Source of the DNA: Trema orientale
Lineage: Eukaryota > Streptophyta > Magnoliopsida > Rosales > Cannabaceae
Direction: 5' to 3'
Assembly (NCBI GenBank): GCA_002914845.1
Contig: JXTC01000752.1
Span: 27,680-91,679, forward strand
Length of the DNA stretch: 64,000 nucleotides
Made by a program: the position numbers and the translations under genes. Under the pieces are notes generated by a model. The model was given only the letters and a program-made list of their open reading frames with translations. It did no database searches and was not told where the DNA came from. Shown here one piece after another: positions 10,869 through 22,346 of the stretch (positions within the stretch are counted from its first letter, which is position 1; the number at the start of each line of letters is the position of its first letter).

Positions 10869-11335
10869 CTTATCACGTATAATAAACAAAGCACAATAAA
10901 TATATTTCTAGCTCAAATTTTTGTACCATTAGTTACTCAATACTGTAGATAAATAACTGCACTTACTTATCACGTACAATAAGCAAAGTACAATAAATAC
11001 AATTTCAGCACAAACTTTTACACTATTAGTTACTCAATGCTGTAGATAAATAATTGCACTTACTTATCACGTACATTAAGTAAAGCACAATAAATACAAT
11101 TCCAGCACAAACTTTTACACCATTAGTTACTCAATTCTGTAGATAAATAATTACACTTAAAGTATAATAAATACAATTCCAGCACAAACTTTTACACCAT
11201 TAGTTACTCAATGCTGTAGATAAGTAATTGCACTTATTTATCACGTATAATAAGCAAAGCACAATAAATACAATTCTAGCACAAACTTTTACACCATTAG
11301 TTACTCAATACTGTAGATAAATAATTACACTTACC
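10869..11335. repeat. 97-bp tandem array (about 5 copies)
   Basis: Units start at cttatcacgta (10869, 10966, 11063) with 97-bp spacing; the next unit lacks this opening block (junction near 11160) and the following one resumes near 11236. Common blocks are agcacaataaatacaa, cacaaacttttacaccatta and gttactcaatgctgtagata. Confidence 0.9.
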
Positions 11336-12990
11336 TGGAAATGGTGTACCTCAAGCTTTAGTAAAATAGTCTACACTAAAATCTCATGCACAACTTTCCT
11401 ACTGTAATACAATACAGTATCGGGATTAATTGGAGATTTTCTCTAATTTTCAAATTTCTACTTAATTTTAATATTAACACTATTATAATTAAATACCTAA
11501 CTTATTCCAATCTTAAACGTAAAAAGCAACTTAGTTTCAGTCATTGCTCTCAAATATAGTACTCAATGTGTACTAGGGGTTAAAATACAATCAAACTTCA
11601 GTGTCAAACACTCAAAATGATCATTTTCTAGATCTGAAAAAGTTTAGTCGATCAACCATGGTCGACCAAAATAACCCCAGAAGCCAACCCATGTTCAACG
11701 AGTTGATTTAGGCATTAAAAATAGATTCTGGTCGACCACAATTAATTCTGGTCAACCAAAAACAGCTCCAGAGATGACACTCTGTTTTGCTAATAGTGAC
11801 GAAAATATATTTTAGAAAAATTACAGAAAATCGAATCCTCATCAGAATTTTACAAATAAGGTCAATTCGGAAAGAGCTAGATGTCTACTACGACATACTA
11901 AAATTTCAGCTCATTTGAATAAGGTTAAGGATGTGAAATAGCCCAAAAACAGAAACTGCTCAGTGAAAAACCAGAAATTCCAGATTCCGAATTTTTTGCG
12001 AAAACTCTAAATCAAGCTATCCAAACCGACCAAAAATGCATTCTACATGCTTATAACCCAACCTTAAACACATGAGAAAGTTTTAACTTAGCACGACATA
12101 AATATTTATACATATTAAGAACTTCATAAGTCATAATGTCTTGAAAATTCAACAAAATGTTTCACCAAGACTCCAATGGAATATCAACATATTTATCTTA
12201 CATGCACCACCATCATACTTTCAAAATTTCCTGAGAGAAAACTATCACTAAGCTTAGAGTACTCCAAAACTTTAAGATGACTAGACCACAATGTTTCGAA
12301 ACCTTACTAACCTTTAGTTATCCTCCAACTTCCACAGCCTTGCAATTTTCCTAGGTTGTAGTAGTTCCCTTGAAGTTGCTGTAGTGTCTATGTCTTGGAC
12401 AAGGAAACCATTTACTTAAGACAAAGTGAGAGAGAGGAGTGAATAGCTATGGGCGGAGAGAATGAGTTGAGGGAAAAAGAGTGCTCAGTTTTTTTGTTTC
12501 ATATCTGAATATTAAAACCAAAGACAGAGTATAGGATTTGACGAAGTATAAAATCAAAGGAATAATATGTGGCAAACTATGCTTAACACTTGGCCAAACT
12601 TCTCAATAGCTCAACAGTGATTTCTTCTCTTACAGGACATCTGTCTCCAACGTGTTCCAAGGCTGAGCTAAGACTAATCCCAGTTTTTATAAGATAGTCC
12701 CTGATTTGAGAATTGTTTCAATTATGCCCTTGCAACTTTTGAAATTTTTCTATACTTCAAATATTCTCATCAAATATACTCCCAACATCCTAGAACCCAT
12801 AAAGCTAAACAAAATAAAATTTAACTGCCAACACTAGGCTCTAATTTAACCTGTATAACAATAAATTTACGAAATTAACCTCGTGAAGTTTGTGCGTAAG
12901 ATTTAATAATATATTACAATCTTTATTGTATTTCTTATTCCACTTTAATACACACAAAAGAAATACAATAATGTTGCTCATAAAATTAGG
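11336..12990. other. Remainder of the solo LTR, no gene
   Basis: AT-rich LTR body. It contains repeated gtcgacca-like phrases (ggtcgaccaaaa, ggtcgaccacaa near 11660-11740) but no open frame and no TATA box that could be chosen with confidence. Confidence 0.6.
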
Positions 12991-13389
12991 GGAGTTACAC
13001 AATACATATGTATAGACAAAAAAAAAAAACTATTAGATTGATACCCATATATATATATATATATCTTTTTTAAAATTTATTTTTCAATCCCTAATTCTAT
13101 TCTTAAAAAAATACTTGAAAGTTTCATTATGATGAAAGAAATGTTGTTTCATTATTATCGTTCCATATTAGTTTGTTGTTTTTTCTTCCTAGTATAGTAG
13201 GGATTTTTTTTTCTTTATCAATAGAAAATTCAATTTTGACATTAGATTTCAATCTTACAGTTATAAAAAATAAATGTTATCATTTAATTCACATTAGAAT
13301 TTGTTCCAACAAATTTAATTGTAACTATTAAATTGAAATTTAGAGGTCAAAATTTGTTTCCTATCGATAGAGAATAATAAAAAAAAAAT

Positions 13390-15320
13390 CCAATATTTCG
13401 TTGCATAATATGACCGAGGCAATTGTGTGTTTTGTGGCAGGTAAGATCGATCAATATGTTGAGGTTGATTCATATAATGGTGGACAATATTGGGGCCATT
13501 TTTCAAGGGCTAGAATTTGATTTGATCTAAGGAACCCATTGAAGCAGCGAATCAAGGTTCGACCTAGTAAGGAAGGTATTTGTTTTTGGGCTGATCTTAA
13601 CATGAGTAATTACCTGACTCCTGCTTCTTATGTGGGAGAATCGGGCCTGTTATATGGGGTTGTTCGCTAAAGGTGGATGCAGATATGCGTAAGCCCGAGA
13701 ATCTTTTTTATGGAGCTTAGCTACGAGTTGTTCTTCGACGTCGTTTTGGTGCTCCAATTGGAAAAACTGATAGTAATTTTCCATATGAGCCTCATAAACG
13801 ATCTCCTTCGGCTCAAGTTTTGGGAAACGGAGAGTCCTTTGTTCGTGATAATATTTTGCTATCTGTTGGGGGGGATGATTCTTTACAGTAGCTCGTGTCT
13901 ACTCGTGATGTGCTAATTAAGTCCTCAAAGGTTGAATAGGAATGTTGGTGATAATTTCACTCGTGTATTACCAATGTCTATTTTGATGGGAATTGGAGGT
14001 AGTTCTTTGAGGACTGAAGTGGCTAATAAAGCAAGTGTTTTACTAAATAAGGGTGATTCGAAAGGAGTAAAGGATGTTGAATCCTTAGTCTTTTCTACCA
14101 ATATACAACTATCTATTGCCGCTATGGGAACTAAATGTACTCGCTTGAAACGTGTGGCACGTGAAAAAGGTAGAGCTGCAACGACATCTACCCTGTCGTT
14201 GGTGTCTAAACAGAAGATTGCATTATCAGTGGAGGGGGTAGAAGGGGATGCAAAGTAAATGAGGGTGTTTGATGCTATAACAAACAATTTAGGATCGGCA
14301 GGTGTCGAGATGACACCTGACCAAAAGCAGTGAGTTGTTTGTGTTGAAATGCTTGGAGATTGGGGAATCCTTGAGCTATGGATAAGTTACATGACTTGTT
14401 ACATAGTACATCCCTAACTATGGTTTTCTTGTTGGAAACTAAACTTTATAGTTCAAAAGCAAGAGTATTAAGTAGAAAGATGGGCTATAGTAATTTTATA
14501 GTGGTGTATAGTGAAGGCAAGAGCGGTGGGATTTTATTGCTGTGGAAAGATGATCGGGACGTCTAACTTCTTAGTTTTTCAAAGTGGTATATTGAAATGA
14601 TTGTCGTTTCTTCAATCAATACTGCATGGCATTTCACAGGTTTTATAGGGATCTTGTACGTGCTAATCGAAGGTATTTCTGGGATCTTTTACGTCATCTC
14701 TGTGAGATATCTAATCTTCCTTGGTGCACTGCAGGTGATTTTAATTCTACTTCATATATGTATAAAAAGTATGGTGAGAGTTTCTATGATTTTGATAGGA
14801 TGAGAGATTTCTGGAATGTATTCTCTGATTGTGATTTGGCAGATCTGGGTTGTATTGGTAAGTAAATGACATGGGCTAGAGGATAAGACAATGGAAGTAT
14901 TGTATTGAAACGCTTGAGTGGTTTGGCTTATTTACTTTTGCTCAAGTTTTTAGTAGTGATTATTGGGGTTCTGACCATAGGGCTATTTATTTAGTCCTAC
15001 GTATTCAATTTGTAGACTATAGCAATTCTCGTCGAAAACGACGCATCCTCTTTGAACCCGTATGGTTGATAGAGAAGGGTTGTGTGGAGGTGATTAAAAG
15101 GGTTTGGGAAAGAGATAATAGTGAGGGAAATGTGTTGTTGTTTGTAAAAAAAATTGAGAAGAGTGGCTAGGGTGGTTGGTAAATGGGATTCTAAAACTTT
15201 TGGTTATATTCCGAAGAAGATAAAGGCGATTTCTAAAGAGATTAAAGATCTTAATAAGGATTTGCTGGTGGGGAGTAATCGGGCTAGGATTAGTTGTTTA
15301 GAAGAGGAGTGGAATCATTT
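13390..15320 (+). pseudogene. LINE (L1-type) ORF1 and endonuclease part, decayed
   Basis: The ORF1 side starts near MTEAIVCFVAGKIDQYVEVD (13395-13460), followed by NGGQYWGHFSRARI and DLRNPLKQRIKV, the usual pattern of plant LINE ORF1. A Lys/Ser-rich ORF1 tail follows (13932-14258). The endonuclease opens at about 14332: SCLC-stop-NAWRLGNP-stop-AMDKL, where the family has W and R at the two stops, then VFLLETKL, EGKSGGILLLWK (about 14510-14555), WHFTGFYRDL (about 14630) and GDFNS (about 14738). Several frame changes and stops make it dead. Both stops in the opening fit a single transition. It ends near 15320 at a T-rich tract, before any reverse transcriptase. Confidence 0.85.
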
Positions 15321-15439
15321 TTTTTGAGTGGGATCATTTTTTCTTTCTTTCTTTTTTTTTTTTTTTTCAAATACTATGGATGTAGAATTTAATTAAAGTC
15401 TTCTAGTTTTATACTATGCTTTGAGACTGCCTACAAGCT

Positions 15440-15625
15440 ACGATTGCATATATACAAACTCGAGTGGAGTGGAGTAGTGAAAATTTCTCCTTCTTACAAT
15501 GTAGAGAAGTTGAAATTGCACTTTTCGAGGACGAGAGCAAAGTAGGAAACGATAAATTGGGTCATTAGAACACAAGGTAGTGGGCCCTCTCAAATAAAGG
15601 CTAAGCTCGATATAGTTGATGTGGT
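15440..15625. repeat. Fragment shared with 57590-57770
   Basis: The phrase gaattgggtcattagra with flanking tagcgaagttg-like and gtggtgggctttctca-like blocks is found here (tagagaagttg, aaattgggtcattagaac, gtagtgggccctctca) and at 57650-57745. On the plus strand at 57590-57770 it reads ELSEYGEETMNWVIRTWGGG, coding-like, but the copy here is broken. The origin is not recognised. Confidence 0.6.
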
Positions 15626-15703
15626 ACACCTAAATTTAGCGGACTTATTACAAAATTCCACGCTCAAAAATTGCTTCTTACAAAATTTCAGGAGAAATTT
15701 ACG

Positions 15704-16152
15704 CCTAGTACCCATTTTTATAACTTATTTTTTTAAATACCTAGTTTTAATTTTCCTTTCAAAAGTACCCATTTTTATGGTCCATATTTCATATGCAAAA
15801 TATGAATGGTCCACATTTATAATGTAACTTTTATCCATAAAGTATACATTTCATGTGTAAAATATGAACGGTATACATTTACAATGTAAATGTTTACCAT
15901 GTTTTATATTTTTCATTATAAATTTGACCTATGGTATACATTTTAAAATGTGTGCCAATTTTTAGCATAATTTTTATCCATAAAATATAGACAACAGTAT
16001 ACATTTAATGCATGAAATGTATACCTTCATGCGTAAAACAATGATAGTCTACCTTTCTCAAAAAAAGATATAAAAATGGACATTTATGAAATAAAAATAA
16101 AAAAATGGATATTTTTGAAAATATGATTTTGAAAATGGGTATTTATAAACTT
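15704..16152. mobile_element. Probable short TIR element with ATACATTT repeats
   Basis: The left end carries tacccatttttataa and the right end gaaaatgggtatttataa, an inverted pair. Between them are five or so loose repeats of tatacatttaatgcatgaa type. No coding capacity. Confidence 0.4.
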
Positions 16153-16156
16153 TACT

Positions 16157-17373
16157 CAAATTTTAGGTCCTAAGTACTTAAAATTGAAAAATCCCGGATG
16201 GGCCGATTTTTTTAAAAATCCCGGATTGATTTAGAAAATATCAACTTTTAAAGTTTTATTAAAAAAATAACACTTTTAAAAAATATTTAGAAAAATACCA
16301 TTTTATCTTCAAAATTGGTATTTTTCAATGGTATTGGAGGTAACCAATTGGGTTACTTAGGATAACCAATCTAATTACTAGTTACTTGAGGTAATCGGTG
16401 AAGTTGCTTCAGATAGCTTGGTTGGTTACTTAAGGTATCTCATCAATTAATAAAAAATAGTATTTTTCTAAATACTTTTAAAAGTGGTATTTTATAATTA
16501 AAATCAAGGTGTTTTTCAAACAATTCCAAAGTCTAGGATTTTTCAATTGTTTCCGAAAAATTATTGGAAAAAGGATGAAATTATCTCAATTTAGCTTCCA
16601 TGGGGTCGGCATAAAATCTGTGTATAATAAATTTAGGAAATTTGATTTTTATGGTTATTTTTCAAAAAAATTAAAAAATCCAGGATTTTTGAATTGTTTG
16701 AAAAATTTAGGATTTTAGTTAAAAAAAATCCCACTTTTAAAAGTATTTAGAAAAATTTCATTTTTTACTAATTGATGAGATATTTGAAGTAACCAATTTG
16801 ACCAGTTACCTCGAGTACCAATAAAAAATACCAATTTTTAAGAAAAAATAGTATTTTTATAAATATTTATTAAAAATGTTATTTTTTTAAAACTTTTGAA
16901 AATTTATATTTTTTTAAATCAATCTGGAATTTTTCAAAAAGTTCAGCCCATCTGAAATTTTTCAATTTTTGAAAGCTTAGAATTTTTGTAAGAAGCCCAA
17001 ATTGAGCAAATTTTATTTTTTATTGTAACTTCTTAAAACAAATTGAAGAATCCCGAATTTTGAAATTGTTTTAAAATCCTAAATTTTAATTAAAAAAATA
17101 CAACTTTTAAAAGTATTTAGAGAATATCACTTTTTAATTAATTGACGAGATACTTGAAGTAACCAATCAATTATCTCGAGTACCATTAAAAAAATACCAA
17201 TTTTGAAGAAAAATAGTATTTTTATAAATATTTATTAAAAATATTATTTTTCTAAACAATTTTTAAAAGTGATATTTATCTAAATCAATTCGGGATTTTT
17301 TCAAAAAATTCCGCTCATTCAGAATTTTTCAATTTTTGGCGCTTTAGACCTGGAATTTCGTAGGAAGCCTGCA
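16157..17373. repeat. Cluster of three copies of a GGTTAC-core TIR family
   Basis: One inverted copy (about 16157-16576) is followed by two direct copies (about 16636-16997 and 16998-17373). Each has ends of the type aatttgattttttatggt and tttttgtaagaagccc, inner aaaaatcccggatt blocks, a gagatacttgaagtaacc core, and mirrored tagtatttttctaaatac arms. Further copies are at 21188-21935 and 57800-59420. No transposase is seen, so these are non-autonomous. Confidence 0.7.
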
Positions 17374-17511
17374 AATAAGCCACCTCTCCATACTCTTAAC
17401 ACAAACCTTCCATCAATGAGTTAGAAATGCTTGTAATTTAATATGTATATATATAGTTAAATAAATTTATATAAATATTTCTTTGTGGTTCTTAATATCC
17501 ACATGTGATAG

Positions 17512-18965
17512 AGAGTTTTTGGCAGATGTAACCCATGAATTTATCGCTGATTGGCAATGTTGTCCCTCAACTTTTTTTTTTGGCAATTAAGTCCTTGAAT
17601 TTGGAAAACTATAACAATTAACCCTAATCTGTTAATAGATGTCAAATTTCTAATAGCACCTGCCACATGAGTGTGAGAAATTTTTGAAGGATAATGTTGG
17701 TATTTTACTAAGAGGAAAAATATTAAAAAAAAAAACTAGTGAATTTTAGGATAAAAATAAAAAGCTTCAAAGTTTCAGAATTCAAACAGTGTAAAACTAA
17801 CACTAAATCTTAAACTATTATATTTAAATGAAAATATTCATACCCAAACGAAAAAAATATATATTTAATTAATAAATTTTGAGAAAAAAGAAAATTAGTG
17901 ATTTGTTTCAGATCTCAAGTCTTAGGGATCTTAAACGTGAATCATCCAAAGCTAGTCGATTGCTAACTCCGAAGCCGACATCGGGCCACCGTGAGTAGTG
18001 TTATATTGTTGGAGGTATCCATCCGTCATTAAACTCGAAATCGGCTTTATAGTAAGGACTCTATTGGACACCAAAAGTAAGATATAACGGAGAAGGAAGG
18101 GGTATTACCGAAATTAGAGGAGTAGTCTATGGTGGACTTGGATTGTCGGAATGTGGAGAAGAAATTTCTTGAGTTTGGGAAAGAGGAGTCCTAAATTGTT
18201 GTTCTTATTCTAGTTCATTACCCAAAACGCGAACAAAAAATGGTCTAAGATCATTACCAAAAATGCTAATAGGCAGCTCTAACTAAAACATAAACAATAT
18301 ATGATGATATATATACACACACACTAAACAAAAGTAAATTGAAAAAGAATTTGAAGGCACCCAATAGTGTCAAGTTATCTCTGGGTAAACTGATCCAGGA
18401 AATAGGGTCGGTTCTGCTTCATCTTCTTAGCCATTTTATTGAGAAAGTCAAGGTTGCAGTTAATCGAAATAAATGGACAATGATGGTGAGAATGCAGATT
18501 CGGCAAGAACTATGGTGCAGTTGCACAATTTTACATTCTAGGTTATCAAATTGTTCTGGTTTAGTGTGAATGCAAGACTTTCTTTTTTAGGAACTTCTTT
18601 CAATTTGGATTTAATTATTTTTAGGTAATTATAGTAATTGAATTGATCTAGATTTAATCTTTGTTAGTTTGAATTTGTTTAAATTTTAAAGTTTCTATAT
18701 TCCTCTTAAAATTCTCTAATTTTTCTCCTCAAAAATAATTTTCCCTCTAAATTATTTGCTACAGTGAAATACAAAGGTTAACCTTTAAGAATTTCTCACA
18801 TGACACTCATGTGACTGGTTCTGCTAGAAATCTGACACCTGTTAACAGATTGGGCTTATTTGCTGTTGTTTTGCATATTCAAGGACTTAATTGCCAAGAA
18901 AAAAATTTAGGGACCACCTTGCTAATCCACGACAAATTCAGAGACTAAATATGCCAAAAACCCTA
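17512..18965. mobile_element. TIR element, 1.45 kb, non-autonomous
   Basis: The left end agtttttggcagatgtaacc and the inverse of the right end agggtttttggcatatttag align over about 180 bp, including ggcaattaagtccttgaat, cacatgagtgtgagaaattt and their right-hand counterparts (ggacttaattgcca, aatttctcacatgacactcatg). The inner part (17900-18230) is less AT-rich than the ends and could be captured host sequence, but no protein was recognised. There is no transposase. Confidence 0.7.
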
Positions 18966-20002
18966 TAATGGATATTGAATATGTTCAATTATATGTGAGT
19001 AAGTGAAATTATGTCTCCTATGTTGAGAATCGATTTATCATGTATGCCACACCAAATTTCTGTTTGGTGAGATCCCTAGTACTATCATTTTCTTTTAGGG
19101 GAGAGACCACAGTAAGACCCCATTTTTGAACCTACCATGGAACCTTTTTATAAACCATTGATTGAGATCTAGTAACTAGCATTTGTAGAGTCTATTTATC
19201 TCATGGTACTTCTATATTATCTTTACCTTTAATATTAAATTGAAAAAAAAAGTTCACTCTCCTCTCCTTCTCTACTGTTTCGTTTATGATGTTTACTGCT
19301 GTATACTGATTTCTAAATATGGCCCCTCTTTTCTAAGTGATATTGAGCTTGTATTCTTATCATCAAGTCTAACGATGCCCTCATATTCTGCTAATTACTT
19401 TAAAAAATACCTCATATTCTAATGTAGTAATATTTATTGAGTGCAGCAACGCCTAATATAATTATTGTATTTTTTTTTTAATTTTGATCAGCATTAATTT
19501 TTATCCAATGGCCAAAATGAAAGAGAACCTATGTAGGACAAGAAAAAAAGTCCTACTGGACCTATTATTGGTAAATAAAAAGTGGCCTCAACATATTATG
19601 CATGCTATACCACTTGATGTGTTTATTAATCCATTTTTCTTTTAATAATTATTGTTGCATAAATTTCCATTATCCAACTAGTCTTTTATAAAAATTTTCT
19701 TCTTCTTCGATGGCGTCGCTGGCCTCTATATTCATTTATTATTTTTGTTATTTTTTTTTAAAAGTTTGTTCTCTCATCAAGCTTTGGATTCCCAAAATAC
19801 CGAGAATACTAGGATATACAAATTATCCAATAAAATTAGATAACTCACCGATCTAATCTAATTCAAAAAAATTAGATATCCAATATTGATTGGATTGAAT
19901 TGGATACAAATTTTAAAAATCCAATAGTTGATTGAATTGAATTGGATTCAAACTTTTGAAATCTAATAATTAATGATCCAATCCATATATACATGTAAAC
20001 TT
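18966..20002. other. No gene; AT-rich intergenic DNA
   Basis: No supported frame. From about 19840 to 19980 the phrases ttggattgaattgga and aatccaat recur; their inverse counterparts at 20710-20840 suggest an old inverted element that the SINE below entered. Confidence 0.4.
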
Positions 20003-20199
20003 AAAGAATATTACAAGTTGCCAACTGGGGCTAGCTCAGTTGGTCCAAGGTTTGAGGGTTGTGTGTGTGTGTTTGGGGGGGTCAGGGGTTTAAACCTTGG
20101 TAATATGTGTGTGTGTCATTTTTCTTTAATTTGTAGTAAGTGGTGGTCATTAGTTAAGCCCCACTTTTTTTTTTTTAAAAAAAAAGAATATTACAAGTT
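20003..20199 (+). mobile_element. tRNA-derived SINE with 17-bp target duplication
   Basis: The body (20020-20182) has an RNA polymerase III A box, tagctcagttggt (20032-20044), and a B-box-like ggtttaaacc (20087-20096), 43 bases apart, and ends in a T run followed by an A run. It is flanked by a perfect 17-bp direct repeat, aaagaatattacaagtt (20003-20019 and 20183-20199), the mark of LINE-assisted insertion. A TG microsatellite lies between the boxes. The family name is unknown to me. The near-perfect flanks suggest a fairly recent insertion. Confidence 0.88.
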
Positions 20200-20465
20200 A
20201 ACTTTATATTAGAATAACACTAAAATTTACCACGCACCGCATTACATTTTATACTCTCCAAAATCGAACTTATCATGTTTTAAGTATTACGAGTGTTGCT
20301 CTTCAAAATTACTACCTCTTATGCTTAAATGCTATTTATCTAATAAATTATCCAATTTATTTAACTTTGTAATAGTTTGGTATTTTTTGGGAACTTATAG
20401 AAATATGATCAAATTTTGGGTCCAATTTAAGTAAATATTCATTTGTGAAATGTTATAGCAAAATG

Positions 20466-20625
20466 TCCGGTATATATATTTATATACCAAGTATAAAATT
20501 TTATATACCAACTATAAAAATTTATATACCTAGTATATTTCCGTACAGTAACTGAAATTGATAGATATGTTTATATACCAAGTGTAAAAATATATATACC
20601 TGGACATTTAACTATAAAATTTAAA
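20466..20625. repeat. TATATACC minisatellite
   Basis: About six loose copies of tttatataccaagtataaaa. No gene is seen between the SINE and 21188. Confidence 0.6.
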
Positions 20626-21187
20626 AAATAGATAAGTATTAGTCATTCACTTAAATTTCTCAATTTTTTTTTTGTAATAGTTTAATTTGTACCTAATATT
20701 AGAGTAAAGCCTAAGTCCAATAACAAACTGAAAATCTAATCTAGTCTAATCCAATTACAATTAGGTCGAAATAGATTAGATTTCAATACATGATTGTATT
20801 CTAAAATCTAAAATCGAATATATATCGAATTGAATTGGTTAATAGCATATTTCATTTAGGAATAATAACGGATATACACCTTTACAGAACACAAACCCAC
20901 CAACATGGAAGAAAAGGGCAATTACCCAAACCTCGAAGTTATAAATTTTCTCATAAAATTCGTAGTAGAGATCTTCCCTACGATTATACACGCATACATG
21001 ATACATTTATATGCATCGATCACGATTCTCTGGCTGATTCATCTCCTAATTTAAAAACCATATCAAAAGTGGACCCAGATGTCTAAAGGAGGGCTTTAAT
21101 TCGCTGTCACTAGCCAAGTTGTTTTTTCTAAAAGTGGACCCCTCTCCCAACTGATGTTGGATGTCAATAGTTCCCAATTTTTTTTTT

Positions 21188-21935
21188 TGAGGAAATTTGA
21201 TTTTTTATGATAATCTTTCAAAAAATTTGAAAATTCCAAAATTTTAAATTATTTAAAAAACCTCATATTTTAATTAGAAAAATATCATTCTTAAAAATTT
21301 TTAAAAAATATCACTTTTTATTAATTGATGAGATATTTGAAGTAACCAATCAAGTAACTAGATACTCAACTGGTTATCTCACGTACTAGTAAAAAGTACT
21401 AATTTTTTAGAAAAAAAGGTAATTTTCTAAATATTACTAAAATATTATTTTGCTAAAACAAAATATAAAAAATAGTGGGCCCGTTTGGTTCGCCTATTTG
21501 AATGTGTGTATTTGAATGAAAATTGTAGAATGAGTTATAATTGGAATGGGAGACATTTGAATAGAAAAAATAGTGGAATGTGTTGTAATTAGAATGAGAG
21601 TATTAGAATGGACCATTCAAAAATACCTCCTCCTCCCATTCTCATTCAAGACACAAAAAAACCATTCCAATGGTTAACTTTTTGGATGGACCATTTGAAT
21701 AGAAAAACTGAATTGTTAAAACAAACACACATTCTAAAAGATCATTTGAATGAAAAAAGTGAATTGTTGAAAAAAATACACATTTAAATAGATTTTTTAT
21801 TCCAATGGAATGGAATGGTTGAAACAAACGAGACCAGTATTTTTCTAAATTATTCCGGAATATTTCAAAAAATTCAATCTATTCGGAATTTTTCAATTTT
21901 TCGGTAATTTGGGATTGTAATTTTGTAAGAAGCCC
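21188..21935. mobile_element. GGTTAC-core TIR element carrying a nested MITE
   Basis: The ends are aggaaatttgattttttatg and tttgtaagaagccc, with the family core gagatatttgaagtaacc. The MITE at 21480-21831 interrupts the tagtatttttctaaat arm. Confidence 0.65.
21480..21831. mobile_element. MITE with GGGCCCGTTTGGTT ends
   Basis: It opens gggcccgtttggttcg and closes gaaacaaacgagacc, an imperfect inverted pair, with many gaatgg/ccattc blocks that let it fold on itself. The host reads tagt before it and agtattttt after it, so a 3-bp AGT duplication is likely; this would fit a PIF/Harbinger-type element rather than hAT, but the evidence is thin. Confidence 0.65.
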
Positions 21936-22296
21936 ATTTTCTTTCGCCCTATGCTGGCATTTTTATTTGTTGTTTTGGAAAATTAAAATTCATAAGAGGA
22001 GTAAAGATATTCGTTCAAGAAAAAAAACTTACGAATAACTAATCGTAAAGGAATTTTAAGCGTACGAAACGAAAAAAAGAGAAGAGAAAAGGAAAGCTAC
22101 TTGAATTAATTATTCGAAAATTGTATTTCAAATAAAATCAAATCAGGATAGTTTCACGATAAGATTTGGTATTTACCCTTTTCTTCTTTTGCAAGACTAA
22201 GGCATTCAGGTAGGACCCAAAAAAGGGCAATGGTATTGACGTAAATATATTTTATTTAACTAAGCAAATATTGGTAGTCGTCGGTCACTAGTCTCC

Positions 22297-22306
22297 TATA
22301 TATATA
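22297..22306 (+). promoter_or_regulatory. TATA box of F-box gene A
   Basis: TATATATATA, about 40 bp before the chosen ATG at 22347, implying a very short leader of some 10-20 bases. Confidence 0.55.
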
Positions 22307-22346
22307 GGGAAGTCTGTTTGGGCGAGGAAGGGCCAAGAGGAAGAGG

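Larger units (their letters stand above)
9713..12999. mobile_element. Solo LTR, 3.29 kb, with 5-bp target duplication
   Basis: The element begins tgtaacatcctcc and ends ggggagttaca, so its ends are TG...CA and partly inverted. It is flanked on both sides by CAATA (9708-9712 and 13000-13004), a perfect 5-bp duplication as made by LTR integrases. The uninterrupted MITE copy at 47460-47696 has a single CAATA at the matching place, an independent view of the empty site. No gag, pol or primer site lies inside, and no second LTR is seen, so recombination to a solo LTR is the simplest reading. TGTAAC-opening long LTRs are typical of some Ty3/gypsy chromoviruses, but the lineage is an inference. Confidence 0.85.
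9508..13046. mobile_element. Small MITE split by the solo LTR
   Basis: The left part (9508-9712) and right part (13000-13046) together match the uninterrupted copy at 47460-47696. Shared features are ggtatttttttttt near the left end, the A-rich core, aaaagatgttcgtgatga, ggcaaaacaata, then catatgtatagacaaaaaa and an AT-dinucleotide flank. The solo LTR lies between the two parts. Confidence 0.75.
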
